Source of the DNA: Azospirillum sp. B506
Lineage (GTDB): Bacteria; Pseudomonadota; Alphaproteobacteria; Azospirillales; Azospirillaceae
DNA length: 32,460 bases
Reading direction: 5' to 3'
Assembly (NCBI RefSeq): GCF_000333595.1
Contig: NZ_BADK01000569.1
Span: 1 to 32,460 of the forward strand
Under the pieces are notes generated by a model that saw only the letters and a list, made by a program, of their open reading frames with translations, did no database searches and had not been told where the DNA came from. A program made the position numbers and the translations under genes. Shown here in pieces: positions 8,991 to 17,039 of the stretch. Within the stretch, counting starts at the first letter, position 1; each line of letters opens with the position of its first letter.

Positions 8991-9836
8991 ATGGCCGTGC
9001 TGACCGCCCTCCGCACCGCCGTCTCCAGCCCGCGCGGCGCGCCGTCGGCCGCGATCCTCGCGCTGGCGGTGACGGCGGCAATCGCCGCCCCGTGGCTGGC
9101 GCCCTACCCCTATGCGGCGCAGAACCTCGCCGGCGCCGTGATGGAGCCGTCGGCCGCCCATCTCCTCGGCACCGACGAGTTCGGCCGCGACCTGCTCTCG
9201 CGCATCATCTACGGCGCGCGCGTGTCGTTGGGCGTCGCCGTCACCTCGATCTCGCTGTCGGTGACGGTCGGCCTCGTGATCGGGGCGGTCGCCGGCTATC
9301 TCGGCGGCTGGGTCGACCGGGTGCTGATGGCCGTCGCCGACGTGACCTGGTCCTTTCCGGAAATCCTCATCGCCCTCGTGCTGATCGCCATCCTCGGCCC
9401 CGGCCTGTCGAGCGCGGGCATCGCCATCGCCATCGGCTATCTCGCCCAGTTCGCCCGGCTCACCCGCAGCCAGATCATCGCCCTGAAGCGGGAGACCTAT
9501 GTCGAGGCGGCGGTCAGCATCGGAGCCGGCCATGTCCATGTCCTCGCCCGCCACCTCATTCCCAACGCGCTGACGCCGGTCATCGTCGCGGGGATGCTGG
9601 CGGTCGGCGACGCCATCATCCTGGAGGCGACGCTCGGCTTCTTCGGCCTCGGCGCGCAGCCGCCGCTGCCGAGCTGGGGCGCGCTGATGAGTTCCGGCGT
9701 CGCCCAGATCTATCTGGCCCCCTGGGTCATCCTCTTTCCCGGCCTCGCCATCGCGGTGACGGTCGTCGCCATCAACCTGTTCGGCGACGCGCTGATCGAC
9801 GCGCTCGCCATCCGCAACCGGCTGAAGGAGCGCTGA
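8991..9836 (+). CDS. ABC transporter permease, DppC-like
   Basis: A 281-residue permease, partner of the preceding DppB-like subunit. Diagnostic stretches are HLLGTDEFGRDLLSRIIYGA (after the first membrane segment), RVSLGVAVTSISLSV, and the EAA loop YVEAAVSIGAGHVHVLARHL followed by IPNALTPVIV. LEATLGFFGLGAQPPLPSWG near the C-terminal part is nearly invariant in DppC/OppC proteins. The ATG follows the previous stop by 1 nt, and the stop precedes the next ATG by 1 nt, indicating tight translational coupling. Confidence 0.94.
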   Translation: MAVLTALRTAVSSPRGAPSAAILALAVTAAIAAPWLAPYPYAAQNLAGAVMEPSAAHLLGTDEFGRDLLSRIIYGARVSLGVAVTSISLSVTVGLVIGAVAGYLGGWVDRVLMAVADVTWSFPEILIALVLIAILGPGLSSAGIAIAIGYLAQFARLTRSQIIALKRETYVEAAVSIGAGHVHVLARHLIPNALTPVIVAGMLAVGDAIILEATLGFFGLGAQPPLPSWGALMSSGVAQIYLAPWVILFPGLAIAVTVVAINLFGDALIDALAIRNRLKER

Positions 9837-9837
9837 G

Positions 9838-10812
9838 ATGAGCCTTCTTGCAGTCACGGATCTTTCCGTCGCCATCGGCATGGTGCCGCTCCTCGACCGG
9901 ATCAGCTTTTCGCTCGACCGCGGCGAGGTGCTGGGGCTGGTCGGGGAATCGGGGTCGGGCAAGTCGTTGACGGCGATGACGCTGATGGGCCTGCTGCCGC
10001 TGATCGGCGGACGGATCACCGCCGGGCGCGCCAGCTTCGACGACTTCGACCTCACCATCCTGCCGGAGGCCAGATATCGGGCCCTGCGCGGCCGGCGCAT
10101 CGCGCTGATTTCCCAGAACCCGATGACGTCGCTCGACCCGATCCTGACGGTGGGCGCGCAGATCGACCAGGCCTCGCGGCTCCATGCCGGGCTGTCGGCG
10201 GCGGCGGCCCGTGCCCGCAGCCTCGACCTCATGCATCAATTGCGCATTCCCGAGGCCGCGGCCATTCACGGCCAGTATCCGCACCAGCTCTCCGGCGGCA
10301 TGAAGCAGCGCATCGTCATCGCCATGGCGCTGGCCGGCGATCCGGACCTCATCATCGCCGACGAGCCGACCACCGCTCTCGACGTCACCATCCAGGCGCA
10401 GATCATCCAGATCCTCAGCGATCTGGTGGCGGAGCGCGGCGTTGCCCTCCTCCTGATCACCCACGACATGGGCGTGGTGGCGCAGGCCTGCCACCGGGTC
10501 AGCGTCCTCTATGCCGGGCGGTGCGCCGAGACGGGGACCGTCCACGACATCTTCGCCCGGCCGCGCCACCCCTACACCAAGGCGCTGATCGGCTGCATCC
10601 CGCGGGAGGGGCAGGCGCCGGGCACCCTGGTCGGGATTCCCGGCATGGTGCCGACCGCCTTCACCTACCCGAAGGGCTGCCGCTACCATCCGCGCTGCAC
10701 CGTCGCCGCAGCGGAGTGCAGGACGGAGGTGCCGGCCGGATCGATCTTGGACAGAAGCGGGGGCGGAGGCATCGTCTTCTGCCATCATCCGCTGGAGGCC
10801 GCCCATGGCTGA
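9838..10812 (+). CDS. ABC transporter ATP-binding protein, DppD-like
   Basis: A 324-residue cytoplasmic ATPase of the peptide importer. Walker A GESGSGKSLTAM, Q-loop ISQNPMTSLDP, signature LSGGMKQRIVIAMAL, Walker B LIIADEPTTALDVT and H-loop LLLITHDMG are all intact. The C-terminal oligo_HPY region with the CRYHPRC cysteine cluster marks the oligopeptide/dipeptide subfamily, where it can bind an Fe-S cluster or zinc. It overlaps the next ATPase gene by 8 nt. DppD and DppF-type subunits normally work as a heterodimer. Confidence 0.95.
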   Translation: MSLLAVTDLSVAIGMVPLLDRISFSLDRGEVLGLVGESGSGKSLTAMTLMGLLPLIGGRITAGRASFDDFDLTILPEARYRALRGRRIALISQNPMTSLDPILTVGAQIDQASRLHAGLSAAAARARSLDLMHQLRIPEAAAIHGQYPHQLSGGMKQRIVIAMALAGDPDLIIADEPTTALDVTIQAQIIQILSDLVAERGVALLLITHDMGVVAQACHRVSVLYAGRCAETGTVHDIFARPRHPYTKALIGCIPREGQAPGTLVGIPGMVPTAFTYPKGCRYHPRCTVAAAECRTEVPAGSILDRSGGGGIVFCHHPLEAAHG

Positions 10813-11779
10813 CCGGATCCCTGACTCGATCCTGCGCTTCGATGGCGTCAGCCGCGACTTCAGCGCGCAGGCGGGCCTCTTCGGCCGCAAGCGGACCATG
10901 CGCGCCGTCGATGGCGTCACCCTCGATATCCCGCGCGGCAAGGTCACCGGCGTGGTGGGGGAGTCCGGCTGCGGCAAGTCCACGCTCGCCCGGCTCGCCC
11001 TGCATCTGCTGAAGCCCAGCGCCGGCCATGTCTATTTCGAGGGGCACGACCTTGCCGGGCTGAAGCCGGCGGCGCTGCGCCGGCAGCGCCGGCACATGCA
11101 GATGGTCTTCCAGGATCCCTATTCCTCGATCGACCCGCGCTTCACCATCCGCGACGCGGTGATGGAACCCTTCCAGGTGCACGGCATCCGCCACACCCCC
11201 GCCGAAGGCAGGGAGAAAGCCGCGCGTCTGCTGGAGATGGCCGGGCTCGACCCGCAGCTTGCCGAACGCCATCCGCACCAGCTTTCCGGCGGCCAGAAGC
11301 AGCGTGTCGGCATTGCCCGCGCGCTCGCCCTGGAGCCCGACCTGATCGTGCTGGACGAGCCGACCGCCTCTCTCGACGTGTCGATCCAGGCGCAGATCGT
11401 CGCGCTTCTGGCCGATCTCAGGAGCCGGCTCGGCCTGACCTACCTCTTCATCTCCCATGACCTCGGGCTGGTGCGGTATTTCTGTGACCGGATCGTCGTC
11501 ATGTATCTGGGAGCGGCGGTGGAGATCCTGCCATCGACCGACGCTCCGCACCGCCATCCCTACACGCGCACGCTGATGGAAAGCGCCTTCCTGCCCGATC
11601 CTGAGCGGCGCCGGACCGTGACCCGGCTGAGCGGGGAAATCCCCAGCGCGTTCGAACGTCCGCCGGGCTGCGCCTTCGCCGCCCGCTGTCCGGTCGCCAG
11701 CGGCCGCTGCTATGCCGAGAAGCCGGTCCTTCCGGCCACCGATCCGCACCCGGTCGCCTGCCACCATCCGCTCGACTGA
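10805..11779 (+). CDS. ABC transporter ATP-binding protein, DppF-like
   Basis: A 324-residue partner ATPase. Walker A GESGCGKSTLAR, Q-loop MVFQDPYSSIDP, signature LSGGQKQRVGIARAL, Walker B LIVLDEPTASLDVS and H-loop FISHDLG are intact. LFGRKRTMRAVDGV near the N-terminus and the C-terminal CAFAARCPVASGRC segment are typical of DppF/OppF. The start at 10805 overlaps the previous gene by 8 nt. The stop is 22 nt before the M81 peptidase start, so all six genes from 6470 probably form one transcript. Confidence 0.95.
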   Translation: MADRIPDSILRFDGVSRDFSAQAGLFGRKRTMRAVDGVTLDIPRGKVTGVVGESGCGKSTLARLALHLLKPSAGHVYFEGHDLAGLKPAALRRQRRHMQMVFQDPYSSIDPRFTIRDAVMEPFQVHGIRHTPAEGREKAARLLEMAGLDPQLAERHPHQLSGGQKQRVGIARALALEPDLIVLDEPTASLDVSIQAQIVALLADLRSRLGLTYLFISHDLGLVRYFCDRIVVMYLGAAVEILPSTDAPHRHPYTRTLMESAFLPDPERRRTVTRLSGEIPSAFERPPGCAFAARCPVASGRCYAEKPVLPATDPHPVACHHPLD

Positions 11780-11801
11780 CCCATCCCCCGGAGTGATCGC
11801 G

Positions 11802-13313
11802 ATGCCCGTCACGGTGCTCACCGCTGAGTTCCAGCATGAAAGCAACAGCTTCTCCTGCCGCAAGACGGACCTGAAGGCGTTCCGCGACCGCTACTGGTAC
11901 GAAGGCGAGACGGCCTTCGCCGAGCGCGGCGACGCCAACACGCCGCTCGGCGGCTTCCTCGACATCGCCCGCCGCGACGGCTGGACCGTCATCCACCCCC
12001 TCAGCACCGGGGCGACGCCGGCCGGTCCGGTGACCGAGGAGGCCTACGAACACATCGCGGGCGTCATCCTCGCCGCCGTCGCCGAAAACCGGGACAGGAT
12101 CGACGGCATCCTCCTCGGGCTGCACGGGGCGATGGTGGCCGAGCATCTGGAGGATGGCGAGGGCGAACTGCTCACGCGCATCCGCGCCATCGTCGGGCCG
12201 GACATCCCCATCGGCATCACGCTGGACCCGCATGCCAACGTCACCGAAGCGATGGTCGCCCACGCGCAGATCGTCATCGGCTACAAGAGCTACCCGCATG
12301 TCGACATGCGGGAGCGCGGCGTCCAGGCGGCCTCCATCCTCGCCCGCGCCATGACGGGCGAGATCCGCCCGGTGACGCTGCGCGAGCACCGCCCGATGCT
12401 GGAGGAGGCGACCGGCGGCCGCACCGACACCGGTCCGATGGTGGAACGGCTGGCCAAGGCCGTCGCCTACGAACAGGAACCCGACGTCTTCGCCGTGTCG
12501 GTCAACGGTGGATTCGGCAACGCGGACATCGCCGAGGTCGGACCGACCGTGCTCGTCACCTGCCAGGGCGATCTTGCCGCGCACCGCGCCTTCATCCGTG
12601 GGATCGCCGACGACATCTGGAACCGGCGCAACGAGGTGGTGAACCGCTATCTGTCCGTCGAGGACGCCGCGGCGCGGGCACGGAGTTACCGGGCGACGAA
12701 GGGTCCGCTCGTCATCGCCGACTATGCGGACAATCCCGGCGGCGGCGCCTATGGCGATTCCACCCGCCTGCTGGCGGCGCTGATCGCGGCAGAGGTCGAG
12801 GATGCCTGCCTCGGCGGGCTGGTCGACCCGAAGGCGGTAGCGGCGCTTTCGCGGTGCCGGCCGGGCGAAACGGTCCGGCTCCGGCTCGGCGGCAAGACCG
12901 ATCCCCGCTTCGGTGGCGGCCCCCTCGACGTCACGGCGACGCTGCTCGGCCTGTTCGCCGGCGACTATGTCGGGGAGGGACCGATGATGGCGGGTCTGAA
13001 GGGCAGCTTCGGCCCCTCGGCGGTCATCCGCATCGGCGGCATCGACGTGCTCGTCATTTCGAATGTCGCGCAGATGCTCGATCTCGGCCAGTTCCGCGCG
13101 TTCGGCATCGCGCCGGAACGCTGCCGGTCGGTCACGGTCAAGTCGATGCAGCATTTCCGCGCGTCGTTCGAGCCCATCGCCGGCGAGGTGATCGTCGCCG
13201 ACAGCGGCGCGCTGTGCACGCCCGACCTGACCAAACTGCCTTACCGACACGCACGCCGCCCCATCTTCCCGCTCGACCGGGATATCCTCCAAGCCCCTGC
13301 ATGTTCCGTGTGA
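11802..13313 (+). CDS. M81-family zinc metallopeptidase (MlrC-like)
   Basis: A 503-residue cytoplasmic enzyme of the MlrC/DUF1485 family. MlrC is the Sphingomonas enzyme that cleaves linearised microcystin peptides; most homologues are uncharacterised and sit next to peptide-type ABC importers, as here. The ATG at 11802 was chosen because CGGAG lies about 8 nt upstream and EFQHESNSFS, the family start motif, follows directly; an open extension to 11712 only overlaps the ATPase gene. Likely metal ligands and active-site residues: Glu13 (HESNSF), His108 (LHGAM), Asp142 and His144 (DPHANVT), His166 (YPHVDMRERG). The spacing 34-2-22 equals that of MlrC H150, D184, H186 and H208 as I recall them. 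DNPGGGAYGDS is the conserved mid-protein loop. It is probably the intracellular peptidase or amidohydrolase for the imported compound. Confidence 0.9.
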   Translation: MPVTVLTAEFQHESNSFSCRKTDLKAFRDRYWYEGETAFAERGDANTPLGGFLDIARRDGWTVIHPLSTGATPAGPVTEEAYEHIAGVILAAVAENRDRIDGILLGLHGAMVAEHLEDGEGELLTRIRAIVGPDIPIGITLDPHANVTEAMVAHAQIVIGYKSYPHVDMRERGVQAASILARAMTGEIRPVTLREHRPMLEEATGGRTDTGPMVERLAKAVAYEQEPDVFAVSVNGGFGNADIAEVGPTVLVTCQGDLAAHRAFIRGIADDIWNRRNEVVNRYLSVEDAAARARSYRATKGPLVIADYADNPGGGAYGDSTRLLAALIAAEVEDACLGGLVDPKAVAALSRCRPGETVRLRLGGKTDPRFGGGPLDVTATLLGLFAGDYVGEGPMMAGLKGSFGPSAVIRIGGIDVLVISNVAQMLDLGQFRAFGIAPERCRSVTVKSMQHFRASFEPIAGEVIVADSGALCTPDLTKLPYRHARRPIFPLDRDILQAPACSV

Positions 13314-13660
13314 GACACGTTTCAGGAGCTTGTCCGAGGGAAAAGGCAATATGACGGGGCGGCTCTGAAGACTGTCCCGCGACGAAACGGTGACGCCCGC
13401 GGCAGTGCGGAGAGCCGCTGCCCCGATCCCATATCCAAAACCATGTCCATGCCGACGCCGGCAGGAGACGGGGCGGTGGAACGGCCATTCGCATGCCAAG
13501 GAATGCGTCCCGAGGATTTGGAGGCGGCGCACCACGCGAAAACGGGCACCGGACCACCGCAACAATGGTTGCGGGCCGCCACCAGGCGATAGCAAAGACA
13601 AAGACACACATAAGAATTAATTTTATAGGAGACGATTATTTAAAATTTACCGTCGATACC

Positions 13661-13692
13661 GTTTGACGAAACTAATATTATCAAACTATCTT
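13661..13692 (+). promoter_or_regulatory. Candidate sulfatase promoter with overlapping inverted repeat
   Basis: TTGACG (13663-13668), an 18-nt spacer, then TATCTT (13687-13692) form a plausible sigma-70-type promoter about 130 nt before the sulfatase ATG. A perfect 6-bp inverted repeat, GTTTGA (13661-13666) and TCAAAC (13681-13686) with 14 nt between, overlaps the -35 and spacer. That is where a repressor could sit. Both are pattern matches inside AT-rich DNA, where chance matches are common. Confidence 0.35.
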
Positions 13693-13747
13693 TAAAAATA
13701 AGCAAAATCAAAACGAAGATCACATCACCTTCTGCAGCATAAATTCA

Positions 13748-13769
13748 AATCCGCCTTCGCAGGCGGATT
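13748..13769 (+). other. 9-bp hairpin in the sulfatase leader
   Basis: AATCCGCCT, loop TCGC, AGGCGGATT: a perfect 9-bp stem with a 4-nt loop, 53 nt before the sulfatase ATG. No U-tract follows on the plus strand, so it is not a classic intrinsic terminator in the sulfatase direction. It may be an mRNA-stabilising or regulatory leader structure. Confidence 0.5.
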
Positions 13770-13821
13770 ACCCATTGACGTTGCTCTTCTCCCGATATGG
13801 ATTGCAAGGAACAATATTCTC

Positions 13822-15882
13822 ATGACTGGAAACACCGACCGACCGCAGCACGCCAGCGCACGGCCCAACATCCTTCTGATCTCCGTCGATCAATACCGCT
13901 ACCCGCGCTTCTCCTATGGCCCCAAAGGCGGACTGGCGGAACCGTTGAAGCGGATCCTGGGATTCCGGGGCGAGGCGGATGTAAGCGGGAACGAGTACGC
14001 CCCCTATTTCCCCGGCCTGACCCGGCTGCGCAAGAACGCGGTGGCCCTGCACAACCACACCATCGCGTCCAGCGCCTGCACCCCCAGCCGGGCGGTGATG
14101 TTCACCGGCCAGTACGGCAACCGCACCGGCGTGACCCAGACCGACGGCATGTTCAAGGACGGCAACGCGGCTCAATTCCCCTGGCTTCAGGCCGACGGTC
14201 ATCCCACCATGGGCCATTGGATGCGGGCCGTCGGCTATTCCTCTCATTACTTCGGCAAATGGCATGTCAGCAACCCGGCCTGCCATTCGCTGGACCGTTT
14301 CGGTTTCTCCGATTGGGAGCTGTCCTATCCCGAACCCCATGGCGCGGCCATCAACAACCTGGGCATCTACCGCGACGCCGGATTCGCCGACAACGCCTGC
14401 CTGTTCCTGCACCGCCGCGGGCTGGCGCTGCCCTACAATTACGGTGTTTCGGCGGACGAGGCACGGCCCGGTCCCAACACCCCCGCCACCGATGCGGCCC
14501 AGCGCCCGTGGTTCGCAGTGGTGTCCTTCACCAACCCCCACGACATCGCGACATATCCCACGGTGATTTCCCAGGCATTGCCGCCGACCGACGGAAGCAC
14601 GGCAAAGACCCAGCCGGTGTTCGGCCCGCTCGATGTGCCCCTCCAGGGGCAGTCGTCGTACCCGCCGACCGAGGGCACCATGTCGATGCCGCTCAACCCG
14701 CAGGGCTTCCCGCAGGATTGCGCCGGCCAGATCCCCACCTGGAACGAGGATCTGTCGACCAAGCCGTCCTGCCAGTTCGACGCCGCCTACAAGATCGGAC
14801 TGGCGCTGTCCGCCAAGGCGAGCCACGGCGCCGTCAGCGCCGCCGGGGACGCGGCCGGGGCCGCCGACTGGGAGGCCGCGGTGGCGATGGCCCTGAAATT
14901 CACCATCCCGTTCCAGCTCTCCGAGGACCCGGAGGGCTACAGCATCCAACTGCTGCAATTCTACGCCTGGCTGCATTCCCAGGTCGATCCGCAGATCAAC
15001 CGCGTGCTCCAGGCCCTGGAGGATTCCGGGCAGGCCGAGAACACCATCGTGATCTTCGTGGCCGACCATGGCGAGCTGGGGGCGGCCCACAACATGATGC
15101 TGGAGAAGTGGCACGTCGCCTATGAGGAGGCTGTGCATGTGCCGATGGTGGTCCGCTTCCCGACATCGATGGGCGGCGACGGGAACACGCTGAGGCATGT
15201 GCATGCGGTGACCAGCCACGCCGACCTCGTGCCCACCGTGTTGGGCCTGACCGGCGTCGACCGGACGACCCTGGACGAGGCGGCAGCCAAACTGGCCGAA
15301 CGCCACACCATGGCGCCGTTGCCCGGCGTCGACCTGACCCCGGTGCTGAAGACCCCCGGCACGCCGGTGACCTACCCCAACGGCCAGCCACGCGAAGGCG
15401 TGCTGTTCATGACCGACGACGAGGTGACCCAGCCGGCCGATGGCGGCCGGCTCACCCAGCCCGACTATTATGGTGCCTACGAGGTGTACTGCCAGACCGT
15501 CGAGGCCGTGCGCACCGGCGCGTTCGGCGTCGAGAGCGTGCCGGAGCTGTCTGCCGGCCCGGTGCGCCAGCCCAACCACATCCGGTGCGTGCGCACCGAG
15601 AATGCCAAGCTGGCCCGCTACTTCGACCCGTCGGACCCGCTCCTGGTGGAATGGGAAATGTACGACCTGAACCGGGATCCGAACGAGGAAACCAATCTCG
15701 TGCAGCTGACGGGGCAGGCCCCCACGGCGCGCACCGACCTGGAGACGCTGCCCAGCTGGTACGACGTGGTCGCGGTCCAGGCCGAGGCCGACCGCCTCGC
15801 GGCCCTGCTGACCGATGTGGAGCGGCGGGCAGGGTTGGACATGCACCCGTCTGCTCCGGCGGAACGGACGGTGCCGGCGTAA
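13822..15882 (+). CDS. Sulfatase-family hydrolase (Cys-type, formylglycine-dependent)
   Basis: A 686-residue enzyme of the alkaline phosphatase/sulfatase superfamily that should hydrolyse a sulfate (or phosphonate/phosphate) ester. The activation motif is C86-T-P-S-R90 in ASSACTPSRAVMFTGQYG; Cys86 would be converted to formylglycine by a maturase not in this window. The N-terminal metal-site strand NILLISVDQYR has Asp23 followed by Gln, as in choline-sulfatase and phosphonate-monoesterase-like members. FVADHGELGAAH with the following EKWHVAYEEAVHVPMVVRF supplies the second metal-site Asp-His and the conserved Lys/Glu region. FGKWH is also conserved. There is no signal peptide, so it is probably cytoplasmic. 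AAGGA lies 11 nt before the ATG. It stands alone: AT-rich leader upstream, strong hairpin downstream. Substrate unknown. Confidence 0.9.
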   Translation: MTGNTDRPQHASARPNILLISVDQYRYPRFSYGPKGGLAEPLKRILGFRGEADVSGNEYAPYFPGLTRLRKNAVALHNHTIASSACTPSRAVMFTGQYGNRTGVTQTDGMFKDGNAAQFPWLQADGHPTMGHWMRAVGYSSHYFGKWHVSNPACHSLDRFGFSDWELSYPEPHGAAINNLGIYRDAGFADNACLFLHRRGLALPYNYGVSADEARPGPNTPATDAAQRPWFAVVSFTNPHDIATYPTVISQALPPTDGSTAKTQPVFGPLDVPLQGQSSYPPTEGTMSMPLNPQGFPQDCAGQIPTWNEDLSTKPSCQFDAAYKIGLALSAKASHGAVSAAGDAAGAADWEAAVAMALKFTIPFQLSEDPEGYSIQLLQFYAWLHSQVDPQINRVLQALEDSGQAENTIVIFVADHGELGAAHNMMLEKWHVAYEEAVHVPMVVRFPTSMGGDGNTLRHVHAVTSHADLVPTVLGLTGVDRTTLDEAAAKLAERHTMAPLPGVDLTPVLKTPGTPVTYPNGQPREGVLFMTDDEVTQPADGGRLTQPDYYGAYEVYCQTVEAVRTGAFGVESVPELSAGPVRQPNHIRCVRTENAKLARYFDPSDPLLVEWEMYDLNRDPNEETNLVQLTGQAPTARTDLETLPSWYDVVAVQAEADRLAALLTDVERRAGLDMHPSAPAERTVPA

Positions 15883-15888
15883 AGGCGA

Positions 15889-15921
15889 TGGCGGGAGCCT
15901 TGGAAACGAAGGCTCCCGCCA
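15889..15921. terminator. Strong hairpin between convergent sulfatase and GntR genes
   Basis: A perfect 13-bp stem (15889-15901 with 15909-15921, TGGCGGGAGCCTT and its complement) around a 7-nt loop GGAAACG, starting 7 nt after the sulfatase stop. The gene on the other side ends at 16004 facing it. There is no U-tract on either side, so this is either a non-canonical bidirectional terminator or an RNA 3'-end stabiliser. Placement and stem quality argue against chance. Confidence 0.6.
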
Positions 15922-16003
15922 CCGATCGACCGTCGAGCTTCACCGCCTTCGGGCTGTTCCGTCCTTCCCCGGACTAGCCGCTTTTGCGGTCCAGTGGGAC
16001 CCC

Positions 16004-16717
16004 TCACGCGCCTCCGTCGAACAGGCGCTTCTGCGCGTTCCGGATATGCCTGCGCATCGCCTGTCTGGCGGTTCCGGCGCCGCGGCTGCGGATCGCCTCA
16101 AGGATCACCCGGTGATCGGCGCACATGGTGACGATGATCGAGCTGTCGGAATATTGGCGCTCGAACTTCGCATAGTGGAGAGTCTTGCGCTTGTTCCACA
16201 GCATATCGGTGATTTCGACGAAGACCGGATTTCCGGTCATCGCACCGATCATCTCGTGGAACTGCTGGTCATGCTCATGGAAGGTCTCCATGTCGCCGGC
16301 CGCCGCATCCACTTCCATTCGTTCGACGATGCGCGTGATGTCGTGGATTTGCGCATCGGTCGCCTTCTTCGCAGCGAGTGCCGCGATTTCCCCTTCGATC
16401 GTCTCGCGCGCCTCCATCAAGGCTTCGACGCCAATCCCCTCGTCCGTCCCGTCTCCTCCCGCCGCATTCTCCGCACCCTCGGGAAGGATCGGGCGCACAT
16501 AAACCCCGTGTCCGGTCCGGATCTCGACCCAGCCATTGATCTCCAGCGCGATCAGCGCCTCCCGTACCGAGGAGCGGCTGACGCCAAGCTGCTTTGCAAG
16601 ATCGCGCTCCCCCGGCAGCAGCTGGCCCGGCGCAAAATGACCATCGCGAATGAACTGGATCAGCACGTTCGATATCTGGCGATACAGGCGCTCGACCTTG
16701 ACCGTCGGCAAATCCAT
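16004..16717 (-). CDS. GntR-family (FCD/FadR subfamily) regulator, likely of the mannonate operon
   Basis: A 237-residue repressor-type regulator. The N-terminal winged HTH (about residues 8-75) contains LYRQISNVLIQFIRDG, LLPGERDLAKQLGVSRSSVREAL and ALEINGWVEIRTGHGVYV, typical of GntR/FadR. The C-terminal FCD domain starts near EARETIEGEIAALAA (102-116) and has the expected metal/ligand residues Asp150 and His154 (HDQQFHEMIG), plus His residues in ADHRVILEAI and MRRHIRNA. The start at 16717 is favoured over an extension to 16876 because GGAG lies 9 nt upstream and the HTH begins at once. Divergent from uxuA; UxuR/ExuR-type proteins of this subfamily control hexuronate genes and respond to uronates or aldonates. 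The palindrome at 16932-16946 is its likely operator. Confidence 0.9.
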   Translation of the reverse strand: MDLPTVKVERLYRQISNVLIQFIRDGHFAPGQLLPGERDLAKQLGVSRSSVREALIALEINGWVEIRTGHGVYVRPILPEGAENAAGGDGTDEGIGVEALMEARETIEGEIAALAAKKATDAQIHDITRIVERMEVDAAAGDMETFHEHDQQFHEMIGAMTGNPVFVEITDMLWNKRKTLHYAKFERQYSDSSIIVTMCADHRVILEAIRSRGAGTARQAMRRHIRNAQKRLFDGGA

Positions 16718-17039
16718 GACACAGCTCCAAGACGACTCTTGCTCGCACACGTCGCGATGATCGCGCCTTACCCGCCTGGCGGATGTGCGGCGCGGTGACG
16801 CATCCAACACCATGAGCGGCACGGAATCCAGGCGCCATCGGAGTTTTTTGAAAGGTGGGCGCCCGAACCGCTCCATTCAGCCCGAAAAGCCCTATTGCGG
16901 GCGATAAAAGCTTTAGGCTAACGTTTGCCTAACTGGTCAGGCCAGTGGGCCACCGGACCATGTGGGTGTCACGGCACCCGCCACGCGACCCTTTCCGCAG
17001 AGCCGGCGTCCGGCCTGCAGGCTTTCAACGAGACCGACG
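16718..17039. promoter_or_regulatory. Divergent regulatory region, gntR / uxuA
   Basis: 322 nt between the two divergent starts with no gene of its own. The part nearest uxuA changes from AT-leaning DNA (GATAAAAGCTTTAGGCTAACG, split here as GATAAAAGCTTTAGG then CTAACG, about 16900-16922) to the palindromic operator candidate. The arrangement fits a promoter immediately followed by a repressor site. No convincing -35/-10 pair can be fixed by eye. Confidence 0.5.
16932..16946. promoter_or_regulatory. Candidate FCD-GntR operator
   Basis: ACTGGTCAGGCCAGT is a 15-bp palindrome with one mismatched pair (positions 6 and 10). It resembles the FadR-type consensus (ACTGGTCnGACCnGT) and the general TGGTnnnACCA core of FCD regulators, apart from ACCA read as GCCA. 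It lies 94 nt before the uxuA start, just after the AT-leaning probable promoter, where binding would block transcription. Assignment to the adjacent regulator is inference. Confidence 0.55.

Larger units (their letters stand above)
13314..13821. other. Intergenic region with AT-rich sulfatase leader
   Basis: 508 nt between the M81 gene and the sulfatase start. The first ~290 nt are GC-rich, with short overlapping frames that resemble nothing known and a small imperfect hairpin at about 13401-13422. From about 13605 to 13750 the DNA becomes very AT-rich. That section carries the promoter-like elements and hairpin listed separately. I see no gene. Confidence 0.6.

Noticed and set aside
13768-15846. 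A 692-codon open frame on the minus strand
   Set aside because: Antisense to the sulfatase gene, which has a complete active-site motif set. The antisense frame is a by-product of high G+C.
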